From positions 1 to 35,327 of the forward strand of contig NZ_CBXX010000047.1 in the NCBI RefSeq assembly GCF_000577615.1: a DNA stretch of 35,327 bases, in the 5' to 3' direction. The stretch is from Herbaspirillum sp. RV1423 (lineage in GTDB: Bacteria; Pseudomonadota; Gammaproteobacteria; Burkholderiales; Burkholderiaceae_D). The notes beneath the pieces were generated by a model. The model did no database searches, was not told the origin of the DNA, and saw nothing but the letters and a program-made list of their open reading frames with translations. Position numbers and translations under genes: made by a program. Shown here in pieces: positions 7,019 through 15,806 of this stretch; position 1 is the first letter of the stretch, and every line of letters begins with the position of its first letter.

Positions 7019-7572
7019 ATGAAACCTCTACGCCATCTCGCACTCGCGTCCCTGCTCGTTCCGTTGTTCGGGCAGGCCGCGCCCCTCAAGGTCAACGCTG
7101 CGCGCAGCAGCGTCAGCGCCGTGTTCAAGCAGATGAACGTTCCGGTCGAGGCGAAGTTCAAGCAGTTCAACGCGCAGATCGACTATGACGCAAAGCGTCC
7201 CGAAGCCGCAAAGGCGCAAGTGAACATCGCGACGGCCAGCCTCGACATCGGCGACCAGGAGTACAACCGCGAGGTCGGAAAGAAGGAGTGGTTCAACGCG
7301 GCCCAGTTCCCGCAGGCCAGCTTCGTCTCCACCGCCATCAAGCCCGCCGCCAATGGGACGCTTGCGGTCACCGGAAAGCTGACGATCAAGGGCAAGACTG
7401 CTGACGTCGCCTTTCCGCTGACGGTCAAGGCCGACGCCCCAGACAGGTATTCGAGGGTCAGATTCCGATCCGGCGCCTGACTTTCGGCATCGGCGAGGGT
7501 GAGTGGAGCGACACCAGCATGCTCGCCAACGAAGTCCTGATCAAATTCCGCGTCACAGCGGGCAACCAGTAA
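7019..7572 (+). pseudogene. YceI-family periplasmic protein with a frameshift
   Basis: The 5' part encodes a signal peptide (MKPLRHLALASLLVPLFGQA) and a YceI-like lipocalin fold up to TVKADA. At about 7440 the frame then slips to a short nonsense tail ending at 7480. In the next frame the family sequence resumes as QVFEGQIPIRRLTFGIGEGE and runs to TAA at 7572. Total length fits 184 aa less one base, so one base has probably been lost. YceI proteins bind long isoprenoid or amphipathic lipids in the periplasm. The gene sits 14 bp from the inverted-repeat element and directly before a second yceI. Confidence 0.85.
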
Positions 7573-7595
7573 TCTCAACCAAGGAAATAACCCAC

Positions 7596-8171
7596 ATGAA
7601 CATCAAGCACATCATCGCAGCCGCCTTTGCCATCAGCGCCGCCGGGAGCGCACTCGCCGCCGACACCTATGCGATCGAGCCGAACCACACCTTCCCGAGC
7701 TTCGAGGCAGACCACATGGGTGGGCTGTCGGTCTGGCGCGGCAAGTTCACCAAGACGAGCGGCAGCATCACGCTTGACCGCAAGGCGAAAACCGGCAGCG
7801 TCGACATCACGATCGATGCCAGCACCCTCGACTTCGGCCATGCCAAGATGAACGAGCACGCCAAGGGTGCGGACATGTTCGACGTCGCCAAATTCCCGAC
7901 GGCGACCTACAAGTCGAAATCGATCACCTTCAAGGGCGACCAGCCGTTCGAGGTCAACGGCGAACTGACCCTGCATGGCGTAACCAAACCGGTCAAGCTG
8001 ACGATCAACCAGTTCAAGTGCATTCAGCATCCGATGTTCAAGCGCGAAGCCTGCGGCGCCGACGCCTCGGCCAGCTTCAACCGCAGCGACTTCGGCATCG
8101 ACTACGGCGTGCAGATGGGCTTCAACCCGACCGTGAAACTGGCGATCCAGGTCGAAGCGCTCAAGCAGTAA
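7596..8171 (+). CDS. YceI-family periplasmic protein
   Basis: The 191-aa protein starts MNIKHIIAAAFAISAAGSALA, a signal peptide cleaved after ALA. It then has the YceI pattern: YAIEPNHTFPSFEADHMGG near the mature N-terminus and MNEHAKGADMFDVAKFPTATY in the middle, ending NPTVKLAIQVEALKQ. AAGGAA lies nine bases before the ATG at 7596. YceI proteins form a lipocalin-like barrel for hydrophobic ligands in the periplasm. It follows the damaged paralogue by 23 bp, so the two were probably co-transcribed. Confidence 0.88.
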   Translation: MNIKHIIAAAFAISAAGSALAADTYAIEPNHTFPSFEADHMGGLSVWRGKFTKTSGSITLDRKAKTGSVDITIDASTLDFGHAKMNEHAKGADMFDVAKFPTATYKSKSITFKGDQPFEVNGELTLHGVTKPVKLTINQFKCIQHPMFKREACGADASASFNRSDFGIDYGVQMGFNPTVKLAIQVEALKQ

Positions 8172-8215
8172 CAAGCTTTGCTGGTCGCCAGCTCCGCTCC
8201 GCCGCCGGGAGGCCG

Positions 8216-8773
8216 CTATTTCATCAGCCAGCGCCCGGCCAGGCGGATCAGGAAGGGCATCAGCAGATACACCATCAAACCTGAAATCATCAATGCGGTG
8301 ACGGCTGCCACCGCCAGGCCCGGCAAACCCGGGACAATCCATGCCGCCATCGTACGGATTGGTGGCGGCAGGAGCACCGTCAGCGGATATACCGCAAGTG
8401 CGGACAGCATCCATTGCTTCCAGCGCCTGGGCTGGCGCCGTCCGGATGGCGGGGTGAACCAGAACTCGGCATCATGGTGCACGTGAAAGCGATCGTCGCC
8501 GGCCAGTCAGGGTTCGGCAACCTTCAGCAGCGCCTGACGCACCGGCGAGAGCAGCCAGGCGTGCGCGGTTTCCTTGTCGACAAAACGCAGGATGATGACG
8601 TACCTGGAACCGGATTCGACCGGACGTATGATATCCGTCCCCAGATAGCCTGCGAAGCGCTGGTGCGCGGCCGTGGCATCGAGAAGCCAGCGCTCGTAAT
8701 CGGCACGATGTTCGAGACGAACATCGTGCAGGATCACGCTGGTTGCAATGTCGCTCTCAGACTGCTTCGTCAT
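8216..8773 (-). pseudogene. ABM-domain/membrane protein split by an in-frame TGA
   Basis: The first part (8773-8507) encodes an 88-aa antibiotic-biosynthesis-monooxygenase (ABM)-like ferredoxin fold. After ...LLKVAEP comes TGA (8509-8507). The same frame continues LAGDDRFHVHHDAEFWFTPP, then RRWKQWMLSALAVYPLTVLL and a second membrane helix, ending at 8216. Bacterial ABM proteins of this type normally carry the FWFTPP linker and two membrane helices in one chain of about 185 aa, as the joined frame would give. The TGA is therefore a nonsense change or sequencing error. A GTG at 8482 could restart the membrane half. ABM enzymes oxidise small aromatic or quinone-like substrates, but activity here is unknown. 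Confidence 0.75.
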
Positions 8774-8814
8774 GCATTCCTTCCATGTGCTGGACGCTTA
8801 CCGCATGGGCCCGA

Positions 8815-9735
8815 TCAGAACGGGATGATGGCCTTGACCCAGAAGGCCTCTCCATCGGAGCGGTTGCGCACACCCGACTGACGCTCGTACTTCGCACTGA
8901 GGAACCAGCCGTTCTTGCTCTGGTACTTCACGATCGGTCCCGCCGCGAAGGCACGGCCCCTGTTCGCAGGCACGCTGCTGCCTGTGACGTCGTCGTCGGA
9001 AACCTGGCGGTACACATACCCGCCAACCCCGGCCACCCAGCCATTGCCAAGGCCCCAGCCGAGCGCATAGTCGGCATGCAGTTCCTGGCCGGACCGGTAA
9101 TCGGTATCGCCATTGCGGAAATTGTAATCGTACATCAGCTTCACGTCGGCGTTGATTCCCGACGGCTGCGCGTAAGAAATCGCTATCAGCGGCTCGACAT
9201 TCCAGTAGTTGCGGCCGATGTTGGCAACGTCGCCGCGTTCATACTTGCCGGTAGGTGCGTTGACCTCGAAGGCGACAACATAATGGAGTTTGTCCGACAC
9301 GTGATAGCCAAGCGCTGCAGCGAGGTTGATGTCCCCTATTCCGGTCTTGCTCTGCGCATTCGGGCCGACGCGGACGTCGACATTCAACAGCGGAACGATC
9401 GTTTGGAAGGCCAGCTGGCCGCCGAATACCCTGGTATCGCTCACCCAGACAAAGCGGGGCACGATACCCGTCACGTCCGCGCGAAAGCCGCCGACGGCCG
9501 CAGCGATGTCATTGCCGCTGTCGTCCCGCAGCGCCGTCGCATGGTAGCGGGTGCCGTATACAATCGAATAGAAGCCCGGCGGCGGCAGCGCCCCTGACAG
9601 GAAGTTTTCGACGCCGTTGGCATAGATGCTGCCCCCGCCTTCGGTGGCAAAGACAGGGCTGCACAGCAAAGCGGCCAAGGCGGCAAGGGCGTGCGTCGTT
9701 CGCGGCAGCATGCGGCCGCGTGTGTGGTTCGTCAT
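8815..9735 (-). CDS. MetA-type phenol-degradation outer membrane protein
   Basis: This protein is about 306 aa from the ATG at 9735, which has AGGAGAC upstream. It has a signal peptide (LAALAALLCSPVFA) followed by EGGGSIYANGVENFLSGALP, then alternating beta strands and a C-terminal phenylalanine (FWVKAIIPF), the outer-membrane barrel signature. It matches the MetA-pathway phenol-degradation family seen in aromatic catabolic clusters, thought to help aromatic substrates cross the outer membrane. The upstream aldehyde dehydrogenase frame runs into this one without a stop, but the own ribosome-binding site and signal peptide indicate separate translation. Confidence 0.85.
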   Translation of the reverse strand: MTNHTRGRMLPRTTHALAALAALLCSPVFATEGGGSIYANGVENFLSGALPPPGFYSIVYGTRYHATALRDDSGNDIAAAVGGFRADVTGIVPRFVWVSDTRVFGGQLAFQTIVPLLNVDVRVGPNAQSKTGIGDINLAAALGYHVSDKLHYVVAFEVNAPTGKYERGDVANIGRNYWNVEPLIAISYAQPSGINADVKLMYDYNFRNGDTDYRSGQELHADYALGWGLGNGWVAGVGGYVYRQVSDDDVTGSSVPANRGRAFAAGPIVKYQSKNGWFLSAKYERQSGVRNRSDGEAFWVKAIIPF

Positions 9736-9819
9736 GATTGTCTCCTGACTATTCTTGGGATCGGCGGTGGGGCGCTGGTCGCCCGGCACCGCCGTGGAGG
9801 AAGCGCAGCGGAAAACGTA

Positions 9820-11268
9820 GAACGGATAGTCCTGCATCTCGGGCTCGATGGTCACCCACTTAAGTTCGGTGAACTCGTCGATGACGGCGCGGCCGTCGAA
9901 GCGGCCATAGCCGCTGTTTTTCGTGCCGCCATAGGGTGCCTGCGCTTCGTTCTGGACCGTGGCGCCGTTCACGTGCACGCATCCGGCATCGATCCTGAGG
10001 GCGACCGCCAGCGCACGGTGCACGTCACGGCCGAACACTGCCGACGACAGGCCATAGGCCGTATCGTTGGCGACGCGGATCGCTTCCTCGGCGCCGTTCA
10101 CGCGTACGACAGTGGTGATCGGGCCGAAGGTCTCTTCGTCATAGATGCGCATGGCGGGCGTCACCTTGTCCAGGATGGTCGCCGGCATCACTGCGCCATC
10201 GGCCATTCCGCCGCATACCAGGACTGCCCCCTTGCGGACTGCATCGTCGATCAGATCGTTCAGGCGCGTGCCATTCTCGGCCGTGACCATCGGGCCGATG
10301 ACGCAGCCCGGCCCTGCGGCAGGATCGCCCATTTTCAGCGCGGATGCGCGTGCCGCGAATTTGGCGACGAAATCGTCGGCCACCTTTTCGTCGACAACCA
10401 GGCGCTCGGTCGACATGCAGATCTGCCCTTGGTACAGGAAGGAGCCGAACACGGCGGCCTTGACCGCGCCCTCAATATTGGCATCGTCGAGCACAACCAG
10501 CGGCGCCTTGCCGCCCAGTTCGAGCAGGCAGCGTTTCAGCTGGGTGGCAGCCTTCTGCGCGATGATGCGCCCGACCCGGGTCGAGCCGGTGAAGTTGATG
10601 CGGCGGACGGCCGGGTGGGCAATCAGCGCATCAACCACTTCCGGTGCATTGTCCGGGTCGTTGGTCAGGAAGTTCAGGGCGCCCGCCGGCAGGCCGGCTT
10701 CGAGCAGCGCCTCAGCGACCATCAGGTGCATGCGCGGGCTTGCCTCGGAGGCGCGGAAGATGACGGTGTTGCCGCAGGCGAGCGGATACGCGATGGCGCG
10801 GGCCGCCAGCACCACCGGGCCGTTCCATGGCACCATGCTGAGCACCACGCCAACCGGCTGGCGAACCGTCATCGACAGTGTGCCCGGTTTGTCGGTCGGG
10901 ATGGTTTCGCCCTGGATCTGCGTAACCAGGGAGGCGGCCTCGCGGAACAGGTTCGCGGCCAGCATCACGTTGAAGCCGCTCCAGAGCTCGGAGGCGCCCA
11001 CCTCGCTGGCCATGACCTGGATGAATTCGGGCACCCGCGCTTCCAGCGCGTCAGCGGCCTTGAGCAGGATCTTGCGCCGCTCGGTCGGGCTGGTCAGCGA
11101 CCAGGTCTTGAAGGCCGCGGCGGCCGACTCCGCCGCCTTGATGGCGTCTTCGACGGTGGCCGCGGCTGCTGTCGTGACGACGCTGCCGGACACCGGATGC
11201 ATGCGGGCGTAGGTCGCACCGCCGCGGGCGGCGACATGTTCGTTATCGATAATCAGTTGGGTTTTCAT
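9820..11268 (-). CDS. NahF-like salicylaldehyde dehydrogenase, stop codon lost
   Basis: The 483-aa body is an NAD-dependent aldehyde dehydrogenase with the motifs LELGGKAPLVVLDDA (Glu250) and the catalytic Cys in GQICMSTERLVVDEK (Cys284). The text closely resembles NahF, including VQNEAQAPYGGTKNSGYGRF and the terminal YPF. NahF-type enzymes end at YPF, but here the next codon is TAC (9819-9817) and the frame stays open through the outer-membrane protein to 8815, 817 codons in all. AGGAG precedes the ATG at 11268. It would oxidise an aromatic aldehyde such as salicylaldehyde or benzaldehyde to the acid, a step outside the phenol pathway proper. Confidence 0.88.
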
Positions 11269-11364
11269 CTTTTGTCTCCTGGTTTGAACGTGGTGTCACC
11301 GGTAACCGCAGCTCTGGCAGCAGAACGTAGAAGCCGGTAACGATAAATGCCTGGTGCGGGGCGC

Positions 11365-11652
11365 TCAGGCCTCGGCTTTCAATATCTCGGCCATCCGTTC
11401 GCCAATCAGTACGCAGGTCGCCATCGTCGCCACCGACACGATGCGCGGCATGATCGAGCTGTCCGCGATCCTCAGCTTCCTGATGCCATTCACGCGCAGG
11501 CTCGGGTCGACCACGGCAAGCGAATCCTTGCCCATGCGGCAGGTGCCGCTCTCGTGGAAATAGGTCGTCGCGCCATTGCGGATGAGGTCGTTCATTTCCG
11601 TACCGGCAAGCTTCCTGGCGGGCGCCACCTCGCGCTTCGGTTGCGAGCTCAA
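11365..11652 (-). pseudogene. C-terminal remnant of a GMC oxidoreductase
   Basis: The 95 codons match only the end of glucose-methanol-choline oxidoreductases: TYFHESGTCRMGKDSLAVVDP, then LRVNGIRKLRIADSSIMPRI and GERMAEIL. In this family the His/Asn pair of the active site and the FAD-binding C-terminus lie here, but the N-terminal Rossmann fold is missing. A TGA in frame sits just upstream at about 11661, and the MFS gene ends at 11697, so the rest was deleted. With the NahF-like enzyme it suggests a former alcohol-to-aldehyde-to-acid branch. Confidence 0.85.
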
Positions 11653-11696
11653 TCCTGATCAACATCGCGCCCAGGCCTGTGAGAAACCCATTTTCT

Positions 11697-12872
11697 TCAA
11701 CCAGCCGCCAGCTTGCGCGCCCGCAGCCGCGCGAAATTCATCGCCACCGCCACTGCCCCCAGTGCGCCGGCCGCAATCACCGTCGTGGTACCGATCCCCT
11801 CCACCAGCGCCCCCGCCAATGCCATCCCGGCGGATTGCCCGAGCAGGAAGCAGGACGAAAAGGCCGATACCGCCGCGCCACGCCGTTCCGGCGCCATCTG
11901 CGTGGCGTTGATTTGCAAGGTGTTATGCAGCATGTAGAACCCAAGCCCGGCCAACAGGCATCCGGGAATCGCCCACGGCCACGAAGGCGCCAGCGCCGCC
12001 AGCAACAAGCCCGCACCCAGAATCGTCCCGCCCCAGCGTGCCAGGCCCACTTCCCCAAGGCGCCTGACCAGCATGCCCGAGGTCGTCGCAAACAGCACCC
12101 CGCCCAGTCCGAACAGCATCACCAGGCTGCCGGCCTTCGACAGCGATACCCCGTGCAGGCGATGCAGGTGCGAAGCAATGAAGGGGAAGGCGCCATACAC
12201 GAACGCGCCTTCCACGAACACCGTCAGCAGCACCACGCGCGCCCAGCGCGAGGACAGCACATGGCCAAACTCGGCGAGCATGCGGCGCACCGCGTGGCCT
12301 TCCGCCTTGCGCACCTGGCGCGCGCGCTCGGGCAGGCGCCGGTTCATCGACAGCAGCGCCACCGAGAGTGCGGCGAACGCCAGCGCAATGCCAAAGAACG
12401 GCGCGCGCCAACCCAGGTAGTCGGCCGCCAGTCCGCCCACCATCACGCCGGACGACAAGCCGCCAATCTGCCCCAGCAGGAAGCGCGCCAGGACCGGCTG
12501 GCGCCGCTCGTAAGGCACCACATCGCCGATCCACGCCATCGACAAGGGAATGGTCGCGGCGGCAGTGGCGCCCGCCAGCAGGCGCGCACCCAGCAGCATC
12601 GGGAAGCTTGGCGCCAGCCCGCATAGCGTCGCGGTGAACGCGCAGGCCACACAGGCCCAACCGACCACGACGTACTTGCCGAAGCGGTCGCCCAGGGGGC
12701 CGAAGAACAGCTGCGACGCACCCCATGCGATGGCGAAGCAGGTGATGACCGCCGATGCCACGCCCAGCGAAACGCTGAACTCGCTGGCCAGGTTCGGCAG
12801 CTGGGCGTCGGCCACGCGCGACGACATCGCGCTGCAAAACGCCGCCAGCGACAGCCACAGAATGGCCGTCAC
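11697..12872 (-). CDS. MFS transporter (12 TM type)
   Basis: The protein has about 391 aa from the GTG at 12872. It shows the major facilitator motif GPLGDRFGKYVVVGW between helices 2 and 3 and a run of hydrophobic segments through to the C-terminus (ALVEGIGTTTVIAAGALGAV). The start is uncertain: the frame is open upstream past the dmpD stop (a CTG overlaps it at 12923), and no ATG precedes helix 1. It follows the lower meta-cleavage genes on the same strand, so uptake or export of an aromatic compound or ring-cleavage acid is likely. The substrate cannot be told from sequence. Confidence 0.85.
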   Translation of the reverse strand: MTAILWLSLAAFCSAMSSRVADAQLPNLASEFSVSLGVASAVITCFAIAWGASQLFFGPLGDRFGKYVVVGWACVACAFTATLCGLAPSFPMLLGARLLAGATAAATIPLSMAWIGDVVPYERRQPVLARFLLGQIGGLSSGVMVGGLAADYLGWRAPFFGIALAFAALSVALLSMNRRLPERARQVRKAEGHAVRRMLAEFGHVLSSRWARVVLLTVFVEGAFVYGAFPFIASHLHRLHGVSLSKAGSLVMLFGLGGVLFATTSGMLVRRLGEVGLARWGGTILGAGLLLAALAPSWPWAIPGCLLAGLGFYMLHNTLQINATQMAPERRGAAVSAFSSCFLLGQSAGMALAGALVEGIGTTTVIAAGALGAVAVAMNFARLRARKLAAG

Positions 12873-12919
12873 TGGAATCGTGGTGGCCGCCGCCGGCGCC
12901 TGATGAGCTGGTACTTCCG

Positions 12920-13756
12920 TCAGTCTTCCCCCTCGGCGAAAAAGTCGCCAACCAGCTGGTTGAAGCGCGCCGCATGCTCGATCTGGGTCCAGTGACCGCA
13001 CTGCCCGAACACGTGCAGCTGCGATTTCGGAATCAGCCCGAACAGCTGGTACGAGCTCTCCAGCGGTATTACTTTGTCCTCGCGGCCGTGGACCACCATG
13101 GTCTCGTGCGGCAGCGCGCGGATTGCTTCCACCGGGCTCGCCAGCCCATCGACGCCACGCTGGCGCGGCGCCGGGAACATTTGCGAAAACGCTTCCTGGA
13201 ATCCAGGCCGGATACTCGCCTCGTAGCGCATCCGCGCCAGCTCGTCATTGACCAGGTTGCGGTTGTACGCGAACACGTCGAGCAGGCCACGCATGTTGTC
13301 GAGCGACGGCGTGTAGCCCCACACCCGGTCGAGGCCCTCGGTGATCGGAAACGCGATGCCGGCGCTGCCCATCAGCACCAGGCGGTTGACCCGCTGCGGC
13401 GCGCGGATCGCCAGCGCCAGCGCCAGCCCGCCGCCGAACGAGTTGCCGACCACGTGCGCGCGCTCGATGCCCAGCGCGTCCATGAAGTCGATGATGTGGC
13501 TGACCCAGGTGTCCATGTTGTATTGGACGCCCGCCGGGCGCTCGGTGTAGCCGAAGCCCACCATGTCGGGCGCCAGCACGCGGAACTGTCTGGCCAGCGC
13601 CGGCATGGTCAGGCGCCAGTTGGCCCAGCCGGTCACGCCCGGGCCGGAACCGTGGATCAGCAGCACCGGCGCTCCCTCGCCCTGCTCGTGGTAGTTCGTC
13701 TTGACGCCGTTGGCAACGACGGTCTTGCCGATTTCTGGGTTCGGATTGGTCGTCAT
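12920..13756 (-). CDS. dmpD: 2-Hydroxymuconic semialdehyde hydrolase
   Basis: This 278-aa alpha/beta hydrolase shows the oxyanion segment HGSGPGVTGWANW, the nucleophile elbow G-N-S-F-G-G (Ser106), the Asp in HGREDKVIP and the His in FGQCGHWTQIEH. This set is typical of meta-cleavage C-C hydrolases of the DmpD/XylF group. These hydrolyse 2-hydroxymuconic semialdehyde, or the ketone formed from 3-methylcatechol, to 2-hydroxypenta-2,4-dienoate and formate or acetate. The ATG at 13756 lies two bases after the dmpI stop. Placement at the end of the operon, instead of directly after dmpC as in the Pseudomonas dmp cluster, is a rearranged order. Confidence 0.93.
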   Translation of the reverse strand: MTTNPNPEIGKTVVANGVKTNYHEQGEGAPVLLIHGSGPGVTGWANWRLTMPALARQFRVLAPDMVGFGYTERPAGVQYNMDTWVSHIIDFMDALGIERAHVVGNSFGGGLALALAIRAPQRVNRLVLMGSAGIAFPITEGLDRVWGYTPSLDNMRGLLDVFAYNRNLVNDELARMRYEASIRPGFQEAFSQMFPAPRQRGVDGLASPVEAIRALPHETMVVHGREDKVIPLESSYQLFGLIPKSQLHVFGQCGHWTQIEHAARFNQLVGDFFAEGED

Positions 13757-13758
13757 GA

Positions 13759-13950
13759 TCAGCGCCCCAGGTCCTTGGCGCTGACGCCGCCGATACCCCA
13801 ATTGGTGTTCGGCACGTCATGCATCCAGACGCGCACGTTTTCCTTCGGCGCACCCACCGCCTCGGACAGCGCCTGCGTCACCTTCTCGATGACGGCGCGC
13901 TTCTGTTCCTCGGTCCGGCCTTCCAGCAGATAAATCTGAGCGAACGGCAT
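13759..13950 (-). CDS. dmpI: 4-Oxalocrotonate tautomerase
   Basis: The 63-aa protein starts MPFAQIYLLEGRTEEQKRAV. After removal of Met the Pro-1 would be the catalytic base, and Arg residues of the family lie in the same region. This length is normal for the small tautomerase superfamily. It interconverts the enol and keto forms of 4-oxalocrotonate in the dehydrogenase branch, feeding DmpH. AGGA precedes the ATG at 13950; longer upstream frames lack the Pro-2 rule and overlap the spacer. Confidence 0.92.
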   Translation of the reverse strand: MPFAQIYLLEGRTEEQKRAVIEKVTQALSEAVGAPKENVRVWMHDVPNTNWGIGGVSAKDLGR

Positions 13951-13973
13951 AATGAATTCCTTTGATAAGTATT

Positions 13974-14762
13974 TTATACGAAGCGCATGCCAACACTGCC
14001 CATGCCCTGAATCCGCAGGCAAACCGAATCGCCGGCCTGCACCGCCACCGCTTCCGTTATGCCGCCCGACAGAATCAGGCTGCCGGCCGGGATTTCCTCG
14101 CCGCGCGCACCGAGATGGTTGGCCAGCATCGCGATGGCCGCGGCCGGGTGGCCCAGCACGGCCGCGCCGGCGCCGAAGGCCACCGGCTCGCCATTCTTTT
14201 CCAGTACGATGCCGGCCGTGCGCAGGTCTACTTCGCCCACAGCGACCGGGCGGCCGCCGACCACGAAGCGCACTGCCGACGTGTTATCCGCAACGACGCT
14301 CTTCAGGTCGAACTTGAAGTCGCGGTAGCGCGAATCGATGACCTCGATCCCCGGCATGACGAAATCGGTCGCCGCCAGCACCGCGCCGATGTGGCAGCCG
14401 GGGCCCTTCAGTGCGCGCTTGGTGACGAAGGCGATCTCCGGCTCCACCTTCGGGTGGATCAGCTGCGCCACCTTGCACTCGCCGCCGTCCGGCACCGCGA
14501 AGGAATCGGCCAGGAACCCGAAGACCGGTATTTCGACGCCCATCTGCTTCATCTTTGCGTGCGAGGTGAGGCCGGCCTTGAGGCCGACGATCCTGCCGCC
14601 GCGCGCTACCTTGCGGCGCCTTATCTCGTCCTGGATCGCGTAGGCGTCGTCCCAGTCCATGCCCGGATAATCCTCAGTGATCTTGGTGGTGTCGCGTGCC
14701 TCCAGCTCGCAGTCTTCCAGGTGCTGCGCGAGGCGTACGATGGTTGCGTGGTCGAGATTCAT
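13974..14762 (-). CDS. dmpH: 4-Oxalocrotonate decarboxylase
   Basis: The 262-aa protein belongs to the hydratase/decarboxylase family: GLKAGLTSHAKMKQMGV near residues 60-75, EPEIAFVTKRALKGPGC around 108-123, and GIEVIDSRYRDFKFD, with metal-binding Glu residues in the EPEIAF segment. It removes CO2 from 2-oxo-3-hexenedioate to give 2-hydroxypenta-2,4-dienoate, working in a complex with DmpE. It starts within the stop of dmpG (ATGA overlap), a sign of coupled translation. The paralogous hydratase is at 16765-17547, and the two are told apart by their residues and by operon position. Confidence 0.92.
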   Translation of the reverse strand: MNLDHATIVRLAQHLEDCELEARDTTKITEDYPGMDWDDAYAIQDEIRRRKVARGGRIVGLKAGLTSHAKMKQMGVEIPVFGFLADSFAVPDGGECKVAQLIHPKVEPEIAFVTKRALKGPGCHIGAVLAATDFVMPGIEVIDSRYRDFKFDLKSVVADNTSAVRFVVGGRPVAVGEVDLRTAGIVLEKNGEPVAFGAGAAVLGHPAAAIAMLANHLGARGEEIPAGSLILSGGITEAVAVQAGDSVCLRIQGMGSVGMRFV

Positions 14763-15790
14763 GCTGCCATCCTCCGCTCGCGCGCCAGGGTCATTGCGGT
14801 GTCCTCGATCATGTCTTCCTGACCCGCCACCATGCCGCGCCGCCCCAGCTCCACCAGGATGTCGCGCGCCGACACGCCGTACTTCGCCGAGGCGCGCTTG
14901 GCGAACAGCAGGAAGGTCGAGTACACGCCGGCATAGCCCAGGGTCAGCGCGTCGCGGTCGATGCGCACCATGTGGTCCATCATCGGCAGCACGATGTCTT
15001 CGGCCACGTCCATGATCTGGTACAGGTCAACGCCGGTCTCGATCTCCATGCGGTTGCAGACTGCCACGAACACTTCGAGCCGGGTATTGCCGGCGCCCGC
15101 GCCCAGGCCGTTGGTCGAGCCGTCGATGCGCACCGCGCCCGCTTCCACGGCGGCCAGCGAATTGGCCACGCCCATCGCCAGGTTGTCATGGCCGTGGAAG
15201 CCGATCTGGGTCTCGGGCCTGAGCACGGCGCGCAGCGCGGCCACGCGCTCGGTCACGCCGTCCGGCAGCAGGTAGCCGGCCGAATCGGTCACGTACACGC
15301 ATTCGGCGCCGAACGACTCCATCAGCTTGGCCTGCCCGGCCAGCTTCTCGGGGGTATTCATGTGCGCCATCATCAGGAACCCGACGGTGTCGAGGCCCAG
15401 CTTGCGCGCCACCGCGATGTGCTGCTCCGCCACGTCGGCTTCGGTGCAGTGGGTTGCCACCCGCACCGTGTGCAGGCCGCAGTCGTGCGCCGCGCGCAGG
15501 TGGTCGACGGTGCCGATGCCGGGCACCAGCAGCGCCGACACTTTGGTGCGCTTGAGGTGCGGCAGCACCGCGTTGAGGTACTCGACATCGCTATGCAGCG
15601 GAAAGCCGTAGTTCACCGAGCCGCCGCCGAGGCCGTCGCCATGGGTGATCTCGAGCAGCGGCATGCCGGCTTCGTCGAGACCCTTGGCCACCGCGATCAT
15701 CTGCTCGATCGTGATCTGGTGGCGCTTCGGGTGCATGCCGTCGCGCAGCGTATTGTCATGCAAAATAATCTTCCGGCCTTTAAGGTTCAT
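14759..15790 (-). CDS. dmpG: 4-Hydroxy-2-oxovalerate aldolase
   Basis: The 343-aa protein opens with HDNTLRDGMHPKRHQ, the metal and substrate site of DRE-TIM aldolases (Arg16, Asp17), and has FHGHDNLAMGVANS, holding the two metal-binding His residues. It splits 4-hydroxy-2-oxovalerate into pyruvate and acetaldehyde and passes the aldehyde through a tunnel to DmpF, its physical partner. The gene follows dmpF by 16 bp and overlaps dmpH by four bases. Confidence 0.95.
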   Translation of the reverse strand: MNLKGRKIILHDNTLRDGMHPKRHQITIEQMIAVAKGLDEAGMPLLEITHGDGLGGGSVNYGFPLHSDVEYLNAVLPHLKRTKVSALLVPGIGTVDHLRAAHDCGLHTVRVATHCTEADVAEQHIAVARKLGLDTVGFLMMAHMNTPEKLAGQAKLMESFGAECVYVTDSAGYLLPDGVTERVAALRAVLRPETQIGFHGHDNLAMGVANSLAAVEAGAVRIDGSTNGLGAGAGNTRLEVFVAVCNRMEIETGVDLYQIMDVAEDIVLPMMDHMVRIDRDALTLGYAGVYSTFLLFAKRASAKYGVSARDILVELGRRGMVAGQEDMIEDTAMTLARERRMAA

Positions 15791-15806
15791 CTCTTCTCTC
15801 CTTGGG

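Noticed and set aside
8507..8509. Selenocysteine reading of the in-frame TGA
   Set aside because: No SECIS-like hairpin is apparent just after it, and the family has no catalytic Cys or Sec at this linker position; a nonsense change or sequencing error is simpler.
8815..11268. A designed dehydrogenase/outer-membrane fusion protein
   Set aside because: The barrel part has its own ribosome-binding site, ATG and signal peptide, and the dehydrogenase part reaches its normal family end, so a lost stop codon explains the long frame better.
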